NCBI RefSeq assembly: GCF_014650115.1
Contig: NZ_BMUI01000008.1
Span: 248,001-312,000, forward strand
Length of the DNA stretch: 64,000 nt
Source: Streptomyces olivaceoviridis
GTDB taxonomy: Bacteria; Actinomycetota; Actinomycetes; Streptomycetales; Streptomycetaceae
Reading direction: 5' to 3'
Made by a program: the position numbers and the translations under genes. The stretch's first letter is position 1; each line of letters starts with the position of its first letter. Under the pieces are notes generated by a model. It was not told the origin of the DNA, ran no database searches, and saw nothing but the letters and a program-made list of their open reading frames with translations. Positions 1-8,783 of this stretch are shown one piece after another.

Positions 1-129
1 GCTGCTCATAGCACTCATCCGGCCACCTCGGTCACGGTCCTGGAGACATGGGCCTGGAGCATCCTCGTTTCCTCACTTCTCTCGTGCTGTCACCGGCGCA
101 CCGGAGCCGGCACTGATCGGCAAGGAGCG

Positions 130-158
130 GCTTCGGGCCGGTATTCCCGGCCCGAAGC
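130..158. terminator. Hairpin terminator
   Basis: A perfect 12-bp stem (130-141 pairing with 147-158) closes a 5-base loop. There is no T-run, as is usual for Streptomyces terminators. It probably ends a gene lying left of the window. No gene could be supported in bases 1-344. Confidence 0.6.
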
Positions 159-220
159 AGTGTTCACACGGCTGCAATGCCGCGCGATGAGCCAGCCGTA
201 CCACGGCGCGGGGCGGCGCG

Positions 221-286
221 GTGAGCCCCGCGGGAAGGCGCCATGAGCAACACGCGGCGGGGCCGTGAGCAGCGCGCGGCGGGGCC
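221..286. repeat. Three 22-bp tandem repeats
   Basis: Three adjacent 22-bp units (221-242, 243-264, 265-286) each begin RTGAGC and end GCC. The second and third match at nearly all positions. They sit in the untranslated region before the molybdopterin oxidoreductase gene. No function is evident. Confidence 0.5.
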
Positions 287-344
287 ACCGCCGTGACCGC
301 CGGCCGGGACCAGAGCATCCCGGCCGACCACGTACGGTTGAACC

Positions 345-942
<598 letters not shown>

Positions 943-950
<8 letters not shown>

Positions 951-1698
951 GACGACGACGTCCGTGACGCGGTTCGCGGTGCCCGGGCGGATCGCCGTGA
1001 GCGAGCAGGCGGCCTCCGTGTGGCAGACGGCCACCCTGACGGAGATCCGGCGCGAGACACCGCGGGTGGCCACGTTCCGGCTGGCGGTGCCGGAGTGGGC
1101 GGGGCACCTGCCGGGCCAGCACCTGCTGCTGCGGCTGACCGCCGCCGACGGCTATGTGGCGCAGCGCCACTATTCGATCGCGTCGGCGCCGGACGGCTCC
1201 GGGCACATCGAGCTGACCCTCGACCGGGTGCCGGACGGCGAGGTGTCCGGCTGGTTCCACACCGTGGCCCGGCCCGGTGACACGGTCGAGGTCCGGGGCC
1301 CGCTCAGCGGCTTCTTCGCCTGGCCGGGCGACCGGCCCGCGCTGCTGATCGGGGCCGGTTCCGGGGTCGTACCGCTGATGTCGATGATCCGGCACCACCG
1401 GGCGCGCGGCCTCGCCGTCCCGCTGCGGATGCTGGTGTCGGCGCGCAGTCCCGCGGAGCTGATCTACGCGTCCGAGCTGGGCGCGGAGACGACACCGGTG
1501 TTCACGCGCAGCGCTCCGCCCGGGGTTCCGGTGGGACGTATGACGACCGCACATATGGCGCCGCTCCTGGCCGAACCGCCCGTGGGTGGGTGGGAAGCCT
1601 ATGTGTGCGGGTCCAACGGTTTCGCCGAACACGCTTCCCGACTGCTGGTGGCGGCCGGCCAACCGGTGGACCACATCCGCATCGAACGCTTCGGCTGA
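943..1698 (+). CDS. FAD-binding ferredoxin-NADP reductase-type oxidoreductase
   Basis: A 251-residue flavin reductase of the ferredoxin-NADP+ reductase family. The FAD motif RHYS is at residues 75-78, the pyridine-nucleotide loop GAGSGVVP at about 137-144, and the C-terminal cysteine motif CGSNG begins at C222. There is no iron-sulfur domain. The GTG start at 943 is chosen because GGGAGGAAC lies just upstream and translation would be coupled to the overlapping molybdoenzyme gene. It most likely supplies or removes electrons for that enzyme. Confidence 0.85.
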
Positions 1699-1808
1699 CC
1701 CGTCGGGGCCGGCCGAGGCGCGGTGGCTCCGGGCGCTTCGGCCGGGAACGATCGGCTCTGCTGACATGGAGTCGGTCGCCCCTGACCGGCCGGGTCGGCG
1801 GCTGTCGA

Positions 1809-2110
1809 GCGGGTCGGTGGAGAACGACCGGGTCCCAGGCCACCGAGCGGGTCGGTTGAGACCGGGCGTAGGGGTTGCCCTCTAGCGCGCCGGGAGACCG
1901 GGCGGAGGGATCGCCCCCTAGCACGCCGGGAGACCCGGCGGAGGGGACTGGCCCCAACCCACCGGCCGAGATCCGGCGGAAGGACTGACCCCCAGCCCGC
2001 CGTCCCGTACCGATCACGGGCGCCGACCCCGAGCGCCTCGGCCGGGATCCAGCCCGTCGGCCCAGGGCAAGCGGTTCGGCCGGGACCCGGCGGGGCAGCG
2101 CCCGGTTGCG
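1809..2110. repeat. Decayed tandem repeat, period about 36-38 bp
   Basis: The core GAGACCGGGCGGAGG and its variants recur at about 1820, 1858, 1894, 1930 and 1968, with fainter copies near 2011, 2046 and 2082. The spacing is 36-38 bp, and the middle units (1847-1955) are the clearest. The array fills most of the gene-free stretch 1699-2325. I see no convincing gene or promoter in that stretch apart from the repeat. Confidence 0.5.
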
Positions 2111-2325
2111 CCGGTGGCACCGCGCGTGATCGTGGGGCGCGTGCTGCGTGCAGTGCGCCATGCAGTGCGCCATATGGGCCGGAACTCGCGGTTCACGGCA
2201 TGCGCGAGGTGCGCCGAACGGGGTACGAGACCACTGTGGACGCTCGTGTCCGTGAGCGGCGGGGGCGGTGGACCGGCGACCGGCTCCTCCCGCTCTCCGG
2301 CTCCGGCGGTGGCGAGGAGGTGGAC

Positions 2326-2910
2326 ATGCGTACCCGGGTGCGTGGCTGGCGCTGGCGGCGCAATCCGCTGCGGCGCCGGTCGGACGTCGTGGAGGCGTGG
2401 ACGGTGCTGGTGGTCGCCGTCCTGATGTTCGTGGTCGCGCCCCTGGCCGGGGTGGCCGCGGGCCTGCACGCCCACGACCAGGCCCGGGCGCTCGCCGCGG
2501 CCCAGCGGGCCGAACGCCATCAGGTACGTGCCGTGGTGGTCGGCGACACGCCCCGGCGGCTGACCGCGTCGCAGAGCGACCACCGGCAGCCCTACCGCGC
2601 CCAGGTCCGCTGGACCGAGCCGGGCAAGGGGGTCCGGACGGCGTGGGCCCAGGTGCCGGCGGGGACCCGGCCCGGGGAGCCGGTGTCGGTGTGGTTCGAC
2701 TCCCGGGGCCGCGGTGTCGCGCCGCCCGCGGACGACGTGGCCGTGTGGCAGCACACCGTCACCGTGGGGCTGTGCGCGGCGGGCGGTACGGCGTTCGTCG
2801 TCTTCCTCGGGCACGCGATCGAGCGCCGGATCGCCCTGCGCCACCGGCTGGCCGAGTGGGAGCGGGAGTGGGCCCGGACGGGCCCCCGGTGGACCCAGCC
2901 GCGCGCATGA
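2326..2910 (+). CDS. Rv1733c-like two-helix membrane protein
   Basis: A 194-residue protein with two predicted transmembrane helices (about 23-47 and 148-170) around an extracytoplasmic domain of about 100 residues. The N-terminus is arginine-rich with the motif RRNPLRRRSD. This layout matches the actinobacterial Rv1733c-like family, whose function is unknown. The ATG at 2326 is chosen over an upstream start because GGCGAGGAGG precedes it. The gene stands alone. Confidence 0.8.
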   Translation: MRTRVRGWRWRRNPLRRRSDVVEAWTVLVVAVLMFVVAPLAGVAAGLHAHDQARALAAAQRAERHQVRAVVVGDTPRRLTASQSDHRQPYRAQVRWTEPGKGVRTAWAQVPAGTRPGEPVSVWFDSRGRGVAPPADDVAVWQHTVTVGLCAAGGTAFVVFLGHAIERRIALRHRLAEWEREWARTGPRWTQPRA

Positions 2911-2950
2911 CACCCGGCCTCCGGGCGTGGCTACCAGGTGACCCGACCAC

Positions 2951-2964
2951 TGGGAGCGCCCCCT
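2951..2964. promoter_or_regulatory. CebR-like operator candidate
   Basis: TGGGAGCGCCCCCT matches 12 of 14 positions of the CebR consensus TGGGAGCGCTCCCA, which is known from Streptomyces cellulose-use genes. It lies about 200 bp before the CE7 esterase gene. One short match could be chance in GC-rich DNA. Confidence 0.3.
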
Positions 2965-3005
2965 CGCACCAGCTCTCGTACCAGCCCACCCCTCGGACCA
3001 CCCGC

Positions 3006-3021
3006 GAGCAAGCGCTTACTC
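3006..3021. promoter_or_regulatory. LacI-type palindrome upstream of the esterase gene
   Basis: GAGCAAGCGCTTACTC is a 16-bp palindrome with one mismatched pair and a central CG step, the typical shape of LacI-family operators. It lies 137 bp before the acetyl esterase start codon. The regulator is unknown. Confidence 0.4.
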
Positions 3022-3157
3022 ACCTCCGGGTCAGCCACGATGCCACGCACCAGGGAACGGCCGAACCCGGTCCACGCCCCCACCCGACCCTGGCGAGTCA
3101 TCCGATCACCCACGTACGGTGAGGCGACGCAGTCTCCCTTCACGAAGGCGGTTGTTG

Positions 3158-4126
3158 ATGGCCCTGTTCGATCTGCCCCTCGACGAACTCCGCGCCTACC
3201 GCAGCGAGTCCCCCGAGCCGGACGACTTCGACGCCTTCTGGGACAAGACGCTCCAGCAGGCTCGCGAGCACGAGCTGGACGCGCGCTTCGAGCCGGTGGA
3301 GACCGGACTGTCCACGGTCGAGGTGTACGACGTGACGTTCGCGGGGTTCGGCGGCCACCCGGTGAAGGGCTGGCTGCGACTGCCGGCCGGGGCCACGGAA
3401 CCGCTGCCGCTGGTCGTGGAGTTCATCGGCTACGGCGGCGGGCGCGGCCTGCCGCACGAGAGCCTGCTGTGGGCGTCGACGGGCCGGGCCCACTTCGCGA
3501 TGGACACCCGGGGGCAGGGCAGCGCCTGGGGTGGCGGGGGCGGCACGCCGGACCCGGTGGGCGCGGCGCCCGCGTACCCCGGGTTCATGACGCGGGGCAT
3601 CGACGCGCCGGAGAACTACTACTACCGCCGGGTGTTCACGGATGCCGTGCGCGCGGTCGAGGCCGCCCGTTCCCATCCGCTGGCCGACCCGGCACGGACG
3701 GCGGTGACCGGCGCGAGTCAGGGCGGCGGGATCGCCCTGGCCGTCGGCGGCCTGGTGCCGGATCTGGTGGCGGTCGCCCCGGACGTGCCGTTCCTGTGCG
3801 ACTTCCCACGCGGGACGACCCTGACGGACCGCCACCCGTACCGTGAGATCGGTTTGTTCCTCAAGACGCACCGAGGGCGCTCGGCGGACGTGCTGCGTAC
3901 GCTGTCCTACTTCGACGGGGTGCACTTCGCGGCCCGGGGCCGGGCACCGGCCCTGTTCTCGGCGGCCCTGGAGGACCAGACCTGCCCGCCGTCGACCGTG
4001 TTCGCGGCGTTCAACGCCTGGGCGCACGAGGACAAGGCGATCGAGGTGTACGACTTCAACGACCACGAGGGCGGCGGTCCCTTCCAGGAGGCCGAGAAGG
4101 TGCGCTGGCTGCGCTCGTACGCCTGA
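3158..4126 (+). CDS. Acetylxylan esterase / cephalosporin-C deacetylase (CE7)
   Basis: A 322-residue alpha/beta hydrolase of carbohydrate esterase family 7, which removes acetyl groups from xylo-oligosaccharides and cephalosporin C. The family landmarks are all present: the RGQGS motif, the nucleophile Ser187 in GASQGG, the acid Asp273, and His303 in NDHEGG. Length is typical and no signal peptide is seen, so it should act on imported substrates. The ATG at 3158 is chosen because homologues start similarly; the ribosome site (GAAGG) is modest. Two possible operators lie upstream. Confidence 0.9.
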   Translation: MALFDLPLDELRAYRSESPEPDDFDAFWDKTLQQAREHELDARFEPVETGLSTVEVYDVTFAGFGGHPVKGWLRLPAGATEPLPLVVEFIGYGGGRGLPHESLLWASTGRAHFAMDTRGQGSAWGGGGGTPDPVGAAPAYPGFMTRGIDAPENYYYRRVFTDAVRAVEAARSHPLADPARTAVTGASQGGGIALAVGGLVPDLVAVAPDVPFLCDFPRGTTLTDRHPYREIGLFLKTHRGRSADVLRTLSYFDGVHFAARGRAPALFSAALEDQTCPPSTVFAAFNAWAHEDKAIEVYDFNDHEGGGPFQEAEKVRWLRSYA

Positions 4127-4235
4127 GGGCCGCTGCCGGCGGCGCCGGTCTTTCCTCCGGTCCGACCAGTCGGTACGTTCGGAGCGACCGGGCCGCGGTG
4201 CCGCTGCCCGGGTTCCCGGCGACGACGGAGGTCAC

Positions 4236-5435
4236 ATGTCCGCGCACGAAGCCCAGGAGACACGGCAGACACCGCACACGGACGCGCAGATCCACGGGCA
4301 CTGCGACCCCCGGTTCGCGGCGGTACGGGAGGCGTTCGCGGAGAACTTCCGCGAACGCGGGGAACTCGGCGCCGCGGTGGCGGTGACGGTCGGCGGGGAG
4401 ACGGTGGTGGATCTGTGGGGCGGCTGGGCGGACGCGGCCCGTACCCGGCCCTGGGCACGGGACACCGTGGTGAACGTCTGGTCGACCACCAAGGGTCCCG
4501 TGGCCCTGTGCGCGCACATCCTCGCCGACCGGGGGCTGCTCGACCTCGATGCCCCGGTGGCCGCCTACTGGCCGGAATTCGCCGCCGAAGGCAAGGACAA
4601 GGTGCTCGTACGGCACCTGCTGTCGCACCGCGCCGGGCTGTCCGGGCTGCGCGAGCCGCACTCCCTGGAGGAGCTGTACGACTGGGAGCTGACCACCGCG
4701 CGGCTCGCGGCCATGGCGCCCTGGTGGGAGCCGGGCACCCGGTCGGGGTACCACGCGCTGACGTACGGCTTCCTGGTCGGGGAGGTCGTGCGGCGCGTCT
4801 CGGGACTGCGGCCGGGGGCCTTCCTGGAGCGGGAGGTGACCGGACCGCTCGGGCTGGACTTCACCGTGGGCCTGCCGGGGCGGGACTCCGGCCGGGCGGC
4901 GGAGCTGGTGCCTCCACCGGCCGTGTCGCGCAGTGAACAGGAGGCGGTATCGAGCCAGTTGGCGCCGGCCGCGCTGGCGGCCCTGGCCAACCCGCCCGTC
5001 GGGGCGGCGGAGGCGAACAGCCCGGCCTGGCGGGCGGCGGAGATCCCGGCGGCCAACGGCCACGGCACCGCCCGGGCGGTCGCGGCGCTGTACGGCGTCT
5101 TCGCCGGGCGCGGCTCGTACGGCGGCCGGCGGATCCTGTCACCACAGGCGGCGGAGCGGGTGGGCGAGGGCCAGGGCAGTTGCCGCGACCTGGTGCTCGG
5201 CGCGGGTTTCGAGGGCGAGACCGAGGTGGGGCTCGGGCTGTGGCTGAGCGGGCCCCAGGGGTCGTACGGCCCCAACCCACGGGCTTTCGGCCACGACGGG
5301 TTCGGCGGTTCCTGTGGACTCGCCGATCCGGACGCGGGGGTGTCGCTGGGCTACGTCATGAACCGGATGGGGCCGCACATCGCCAATGATCCACGGAAAT
5401 CAGCGCTGGTGGACGCCCTCTACAGCGGCCTGTGA
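4236..5435 (+). CDS. EstB-like serine hydrolase (beta-lactamase family)
   Basis: A 399-residue serine hydrolase of the class C beta-lactamase/esterase EstB group. The nucleophile motif STTK places Ser83 and Lys86, with the second-motif Tyr172 in GYHA. No signal peptide is visible, which argues for a cytoplasmic esterase rather than a true beta-lactamase. GGAGGTC lies just before the ATG. It follows the acetyl esterase gene by about 110 bp in the same direction, so the two may be co-transcribed. Confidence 0.86.
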   Translation: MSAHEAQETRQTPHTDAQIHGHCDPRFAAVREAFAENFRERGELGAAVAVTVGGETVVDLWGGWADAARTRPWARDTVVNVWSTTKGPVALCAHILADRGLLDLDAPVAAYWPEFAAEGKDKVLVRHLLSHRAGLSGLREPHSLEELYDWELTTARLAAMAPWWEPGTRSGYHALTYGFLVGEVVRRVSGLRPGAFLEREVTGPLGLDFTVGLPGRDSGRAAELVPPPAVSRSEQEAVSSQLAPAALAALANPPVGAAEANSPAWRAAEIPAANGHGTARAVAALYGVFAGRGSYGGRRILSPQAAERVGEGQGSCRDLVLGAGFEGETEVGLGLWLSGPQGSYGPNPRAFGHDGFGGSCGLADPDAGVSLGYVMNRMGPHIANDPRKSALVDALYSGL

Positions 5436-5511
5436 GGAGGTGGCGCGGCGCCCGGTGACCGCCGTGCGCGCGAGTGGATTTCGGTCGAACCGACCGGCCG
5501 CTCTTCCCTCG

Positions 5512-5523
5512 TGGTTTAGACCA
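5512..5523. promoter_or_regulatory. DasR-like operator (dre-type site)
   Basis: TGGTTTAGACCA matches 11 of 12 positions of the core TGGTCTAGACCA bound by DasR and related HutC-type GntR regulators. It lies 65 bp before the start of a GntR/HutC gene, the expected place for autoregulation. Confidence 0.55.
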
Positions 5524-5525
5524 AT

Positions 5526-5562
5526 GGTAGTCATGGTCGCGCAATGAACCCGCATGACTACC
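5526..5562. promoter_or_regulatory. Long inverted repeat before the GntR gene
   Basis: A perfect 10-bp inverted repeat, GGTAGTCATG at 5526-5535 and CATGACTACC at 5553-5562, is separated by 17 bp. It begins two bases after the DasR-like site and ends 26 bp before the start codon, so it could be a second operator or a leader hairpin. Confidence 0.5.
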
Positions 5563-5588
5563 CTTTGTCACCGACAGGAGGGCGCGGC

Positions 5589-6332
5589 ATGGCCCGCACC
5601 ACCCCGCACGACTCCCCGCCCGGCGACGACCGGCCCCTGTACGGGCGGATCGCGACGCTGCTGCTCGACGAACTGCGCGCCGGCACCATTCCACCGGGCG
5701 AACGGCTGCCGGGCGAACGGCACTTGGCCGCGCACTACGGGGTCAGCCGGGAGACCGTCCGGCAGGCGCTGGAGGTGCTGCGCCGCAGCGGAGCGGTCGC
5801 CACCGACCGGCGGGGCAGCCACGCGACGCTGCCCGGCCGGCCCGTCGAGGCGGCGGAATCACTCACCTTCCCGGTGGGTGCGCGGCCGGTGGACCCGTAC
5901 GCGGTCGACCGGGCCACGGTGACCTGGGAGGCGCCGTCGCCGGAGCACGCGCGGGCCCTGGGTCTGGCCCCGCACCGGCCGACGCTGGTGCACCGGTACC
6001 GGTCGATGACGCCGGACGGCCGGTCGCTGCGCACGGCGGTGACGTCGTTCTCCGCGGTGGTGCTGGCCGAGGTGGCGGAGCTGGCCCGCTACCGGGACCG
6101 GGCCGACGGGGCCACGCCGGCGCAGCTGCGACGGGCCTACGACTGGATGCGCAAGGCGGGCTTGTCCCTGCACCACCAGGACGCCATCACCCAGGTCGGC
6201 GACGCCTCCTCGGTGCGGGTGACCCGGCGCGTGCACGACCAGTACGCGCGCCCTCTGGAGATCACCGACCTCGTGGTGGACGCCGAACGCGACGCCTTGG
6301 TCTACGAGTTCACGCTGCCTGCCGCGGGCTGA
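5589..6332 (+). CDS. GntR/HutC-family transcriptional regulator
   Basis: A 247-residue regulator with an N-terminal winged-helix domain (about 19-80; GVSRETVRQALEVL is the recognition helix region) and a C-terminal UTRA ligand domain (about 95-240). This is the DasR/HutC subgroup, which senses sugars, amino sugars or other small metabolites. AGGAGGG precedes the ATG at 5589. A DasR-like site and a long inverted repeat lie directly upstream, consistent with autoregulation. The gene converges on and overlaps the methyltransferase gene by 31 bases. Confidence 0.87.
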   Translation: MARTTPHDSPPGDDRPLYGRIATLLLDELRAGTIPPGERLPGERHLAAHYGVSRETVRQALEVLRRSGAVATDRRGSHATLPGRPVEAAESLTFPVGARPVDPYAVDRATVTWEAPSPEHARALGLAPHRPTLVHRYRSMTPDGRSLRTAVTSFSAVVLAEVAELARYRDRADGATPAQLRRAYDWMRKAGLSLHHQDAITQVGDASSVRVTRRVHDQYARPLEITDLVVDAERDALVYEFTLPAAG

Positions 6333-7075
6333 CCGCCGAGGGGGGCCACGTCGGCTCGCCGGGCCATCACCAGCCGGGCGCGCGGACTGCCGTCGGCTCG
6401 CCGGCCGAACCCGGGCAGGACGCCCAGCTCTACCGCCAGGCCCGCGCGCTCCAACTCGCGCAGCACGGCGCTCAGTCGGAAGGTCCGGTAGTACATGACG
6501 AACGGCGGTCGCCACAACGCGTTGCGCACCCGCATCACCGCGTCGAAGCCGAGCAGCGTCCAGAAGCCGGGGTGGGCCGGGCCGGGCGGCGCGAACACCG
6601 GGAAGGCGAAGCGGCCACCGGGCCGCAGCGCCGAGCGGACCTGGGTGAACAGGCCCGGCAGTTCGCGGGGCAGGAAGTGGCCGAACGCCCCGAAGGAGAC
6701 GACGAGGTCGAAGGCGGCCGTGAACGGCAGGGCCCGGGCGTCGCCGCGGACCCATGCGACCCTCGGCCCGTCGGCGGTCGGCACCCGCCGCCGGGCGACG
6801 TCGAGCATGCCGGCACTGAAGTCGACCCCGGTGACACTGCGGCGGCACAGCCCGGTCAGCAGGTGCGTTCCGGCGCCGGTGCCGCAGCACAGGTCCAGCC
6901 CGTCCGTGAAGGGGCCGAGCGGGGCGAGCGCCTTCGCCACGGAGTCCAGCACGGCGTCGGGCGTCCCGAAGGGGGTGTGATCGAACTTCGGCGCGAGCAG
7001 GTCGTAGCCGTGCTCGACGGACGACAGCGCCTGCACGGTCAGCTCGCGGAGTGTGGGGCCTTCGGGACCGAACAT
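6302..7075 (-). CDS. Class I SAM-dependent methyltransferase
   Basis: A 257-residue methyltransferase. Motif I for S-adenosylmethionine binding (LDLCCGTGAGTH) spans about residues 60-71, followed by the acidic VTGVDFS strand and the RGDARALPF segment typical of small-molecule methyltransferases. The substrate is unknown. The 3' end overlaps the convergent GntR gene by 31 bases. Confidence 0.83.
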   Translation of the reverse strand: MFGPEGPTLRELTVQALSSVEHGYDLLAPKFDHTPFGTPDAVLDSVAKALAPLGPFTDGLDLCCGTGAGTHLLTGLCRRSVTGVDFSAGMLDVARRRVPTADGPRVAWVRGDARALPFTAAFDLVVSFGAFGHFLPRELPGLFTQVRSALRPGGRFAFPVFAPPGPAHPGFWTLLGFDAVMRVRNALWRPPFVMYYRTFRLSAVLRELERAGLAVELGVLPGFGRRADGSPRARLVMARRADVAPLGGQPAAGSVNS

Positions 7076-7171
7076 GACGTCAGCCTATGCCGGTGGTGTC
7101 GCGGCGCGGGCGAACGCGGGAAGAGCGACGACGGGCTCCCACCGTGCGCTCGGCCGGTCCCGGCGCCGCGT

Positions 7172-7654
7172 TCAGCCGAAGGCGTCGTGGCACAGCCGCG
7201 CGATCTCCAGTGTGGTGACGCCGTCCGCCTGGCGGCACAGGTCGCGCATCGGGACGGCGGCGGGCGGCCGGGAGGCGGGACGGGGGCGCCGGACCGGGTG
7301 TCGTACCGGTGCCCGGCGCTCCGGGCGGGGGTGTCGCACCGGCGGCCCGGCCGGCGCCACCGCCCGGGGAGGCGCCGCGGGCACCGGTACGCGGCCGGTC
7401 CCGGTGCTCCGGCGCGGCCCGGCCGACGAACGGGGCCCGTGGCCGGTGCGGACCAGCGCCGCGTTCCCGGACGGCGTTCCGACCGGCTCCCGGGGCACCG
7501 GGGGCCGCACCACCGTGTCCGGTGCGAGGGAGCGCCGGGGGCGGGCGGCGTCGGGCACGGGACCGGCGCTGACGGTGGTGCACCCGGCGACGGTCACCAG
7601 CGCCGCCACCAGCAGCGGTAGAAGTCGGCGAGGCACCCGCCCACTGTGCCGCAC
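7172..7654 (-). CDS. Pro/Arg-rich small lipoprotein
   Basis: A 160-residue protein with a type II signal peptide; the lipobox ends VTVAGC with lipidated Cys25. The middle is low-complexity, rich in proline, arginine and alanine. The last 25 or so residues contain two cysteines (LCRQADG, ARLCHDAFG) that could form a disulfide. No known domain is recognised. It ends about 100 bp before the methyltransferase start and follows the padR gene by 9 bp, so it may be co-transcribed with both. Confidence 0.62.
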   Translation of the reverse strand: MRHSGRVPRRLLPLLVAALVTVAGCTTVSAGPVPDAARPRRSLAPDTVVRPPVPREPVGTPSGNAALVRTGHGPRSSAGPRRSTGTGRVPVPAAPPRAVAPAGPPVRHPRPERRAPVRHPVRRPRPASRPPAAVPMRDLCRQADGVTTLEIARLCHDAFG

Positions 7655-7663
7655 CGCCCCGGG

Positions 7664-8278
7664 TCACGACCCGTTCCGCAGGGGATCACCACCCTGATGA
7701 GCGATCCCCCGGGCCGGCGCGGCGTCGGGGCGCCGTCGCAGCACCGCGAGGACCCGCTCGCACCAGCGCAGGTTCTCCTCCTCGAAGGCGATCCCGGCCA
7801 GGAGCGTGAGGTACGGCCCGACCCGGTCGGCGGTCCGGAGGAACTCCTCCTCCGGACGCCCGTCGAGCAGGCGCTCGCGCACCCTCCGGTAACGGTCGAG
7901 CTTGCCGCGCGCCCAGCCCATGCGTTCCTCGACCAGTGCCCGGGTGGCCTCCGGGTCGCCCCCGTCCATGGCCTGGACCTTGATGAGGAGTTCGTCCCTG
8001 ATCGCGGTGGGCCGCTTCGGCGGCTCGGCGGCGAACGCGCTCAGCTCGGCCCGGCCGGCCTCGGTGAGCGTGAACATCCGCTTGTTGGGACGGCGTTCCT
8101 GCTGCACGGTGCGGGCCTGGACCAGCCCGTCCCCGGCGAGGCGCTCCAGCTCCCGGTAGAGCTGCTGGGGGGTCGCGGGCCAGAAGTTCGCGAACGAGAC
8201 GTCGAAGACCTTCGACAGCTCGTAGCCCGAGGCCTCGCCCTCCAGCAGGGCGGCCAGCACGGCGTACTTGAGCGACAT
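7664..8278 (-). CDS. PadR-family transcriptional regulator
   Basis: A 204-residue PadR regulator with an N-terminal winged helix (about 5-80; SGYELSKVFD and QLYRELERL are typical) and a C-terminal helical dimerisation domain (about 95-180). It is transcribed away from a SnoaL-like gene across a short AT-rich gap with repeated motifs, so it probably controls both itself and that gene. Confidence 0.88.
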   Translation of the reverse strand: MSLKYAVLAALLEGEASGYELSKVFDVSFANFWPATPQQLYRELERLAGDGLVQARTVQQERRPNKRMFTLTEAGRAELSAFAAEPPKRPTAIRDELLIKVQAMDGGDPEATRALVEERMGWARGKLDRYRRVRERLLDGRPEEEFLRTADRVGPYLTLLAGIAFEEENLRWCERVLAVLRRRPDAAPARGIAHQGGDPLRNGS

Positions 8279-8295
8279 GTGGACAGGCTAGCAGT

Positions 8296-8337
8296 CAGTT
8301 GAGTAATCTCATCGACACTTATTCAATTAGTTGACTA
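8296..8337. promoter_or_regulatory. Paired direct repeats between padR and the divergent gene
   Basis: Two near-identical decamers, CAGTTGAGTA (8296-8305) and TAGTTGACTA (8328-8337), are exactly 32 bp apart, about three helical turns. The second overlaps the near-palindrome TCAATTAGTTGA (8323-8334). The gap is strikingly AT-rich. PadR binding is a reasonable guess. Confidence 0.5.
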
Positions 8338-8354
8338 TCGAGTAGGGTGAGCCG

Positions 8355-8753
8355 ATGCGCGCGTTCCGCGAGGCGGTGGAGGCCGGGGACCTGGACGCCG
8401 TCGAGGCGCTGCTGGCCGAGGACGTCGTCTTCACCAGCCCGGTCGCCTTCAATCCGTACCCGGGCAAGGCGATCACCGCGGCGGTCCTGCGCGCGGTGGC
8501 CCAGGTCTTCGAGGACTTCCGGTACGTCCGGGAGATCGGCGACCCGGACGGCCCGGACCACGCGCTGGTCTTCCAGGCCCGGGTCGGTGACCGGGAGCTG
8601 ACCGGCTGCGACTTCCTGCACGTGAACGAGGACGGCCTGATCGACGACCTCATGGTCATGGTCCGTCCGCTGTCGGGCGCGCTGGCCCTGGGCGAGGCCA
8701 TGGGCGCGCGGTTCGCGCAGATCGCGGAGGAGGCCGGGGCGCGGTCGGCGTGA
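8355..8753 (+). CDS. SnoaL-like (NTF2-fold) protein
   Basis: A 132-residue protein with the SnoaL/NTF2-like fold pattern: an N-terminal helix with the motif EAGDLDAVEALLAEDVVF, a central sheet, and an acidic C-terminal strand. Such proteins are isomerases, hydrolases or binding proteins, and the substrate cannot be predicted. The start codon lies close to the putative PadR site, so it is likely PadR-controlled. Confidence 0.75.
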   Translation: MRAFREAVEAGDLDAVEALLAEDVVFTSPVAFNPYPGKAITAAVLRAVAQVFEDFRYVREIGDPDGPDHALVFQARVGDRELTGCDFLHVNEDGLIDDLMVMVRPLSGALALGEAMGARFAQIAEEAGARSA

Positions 8754-8783
8754 ACCGCCGCGCTCGCCGCGGCACGGCGGCGA

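Noticed and set aside
1..344. Long minus-strand frame (90-1073) reaching the left edge
   Set aside because: Antisense to the molybdenum enzyme and without motifs; only a terminator and a short repeat can be supported at the left edge.
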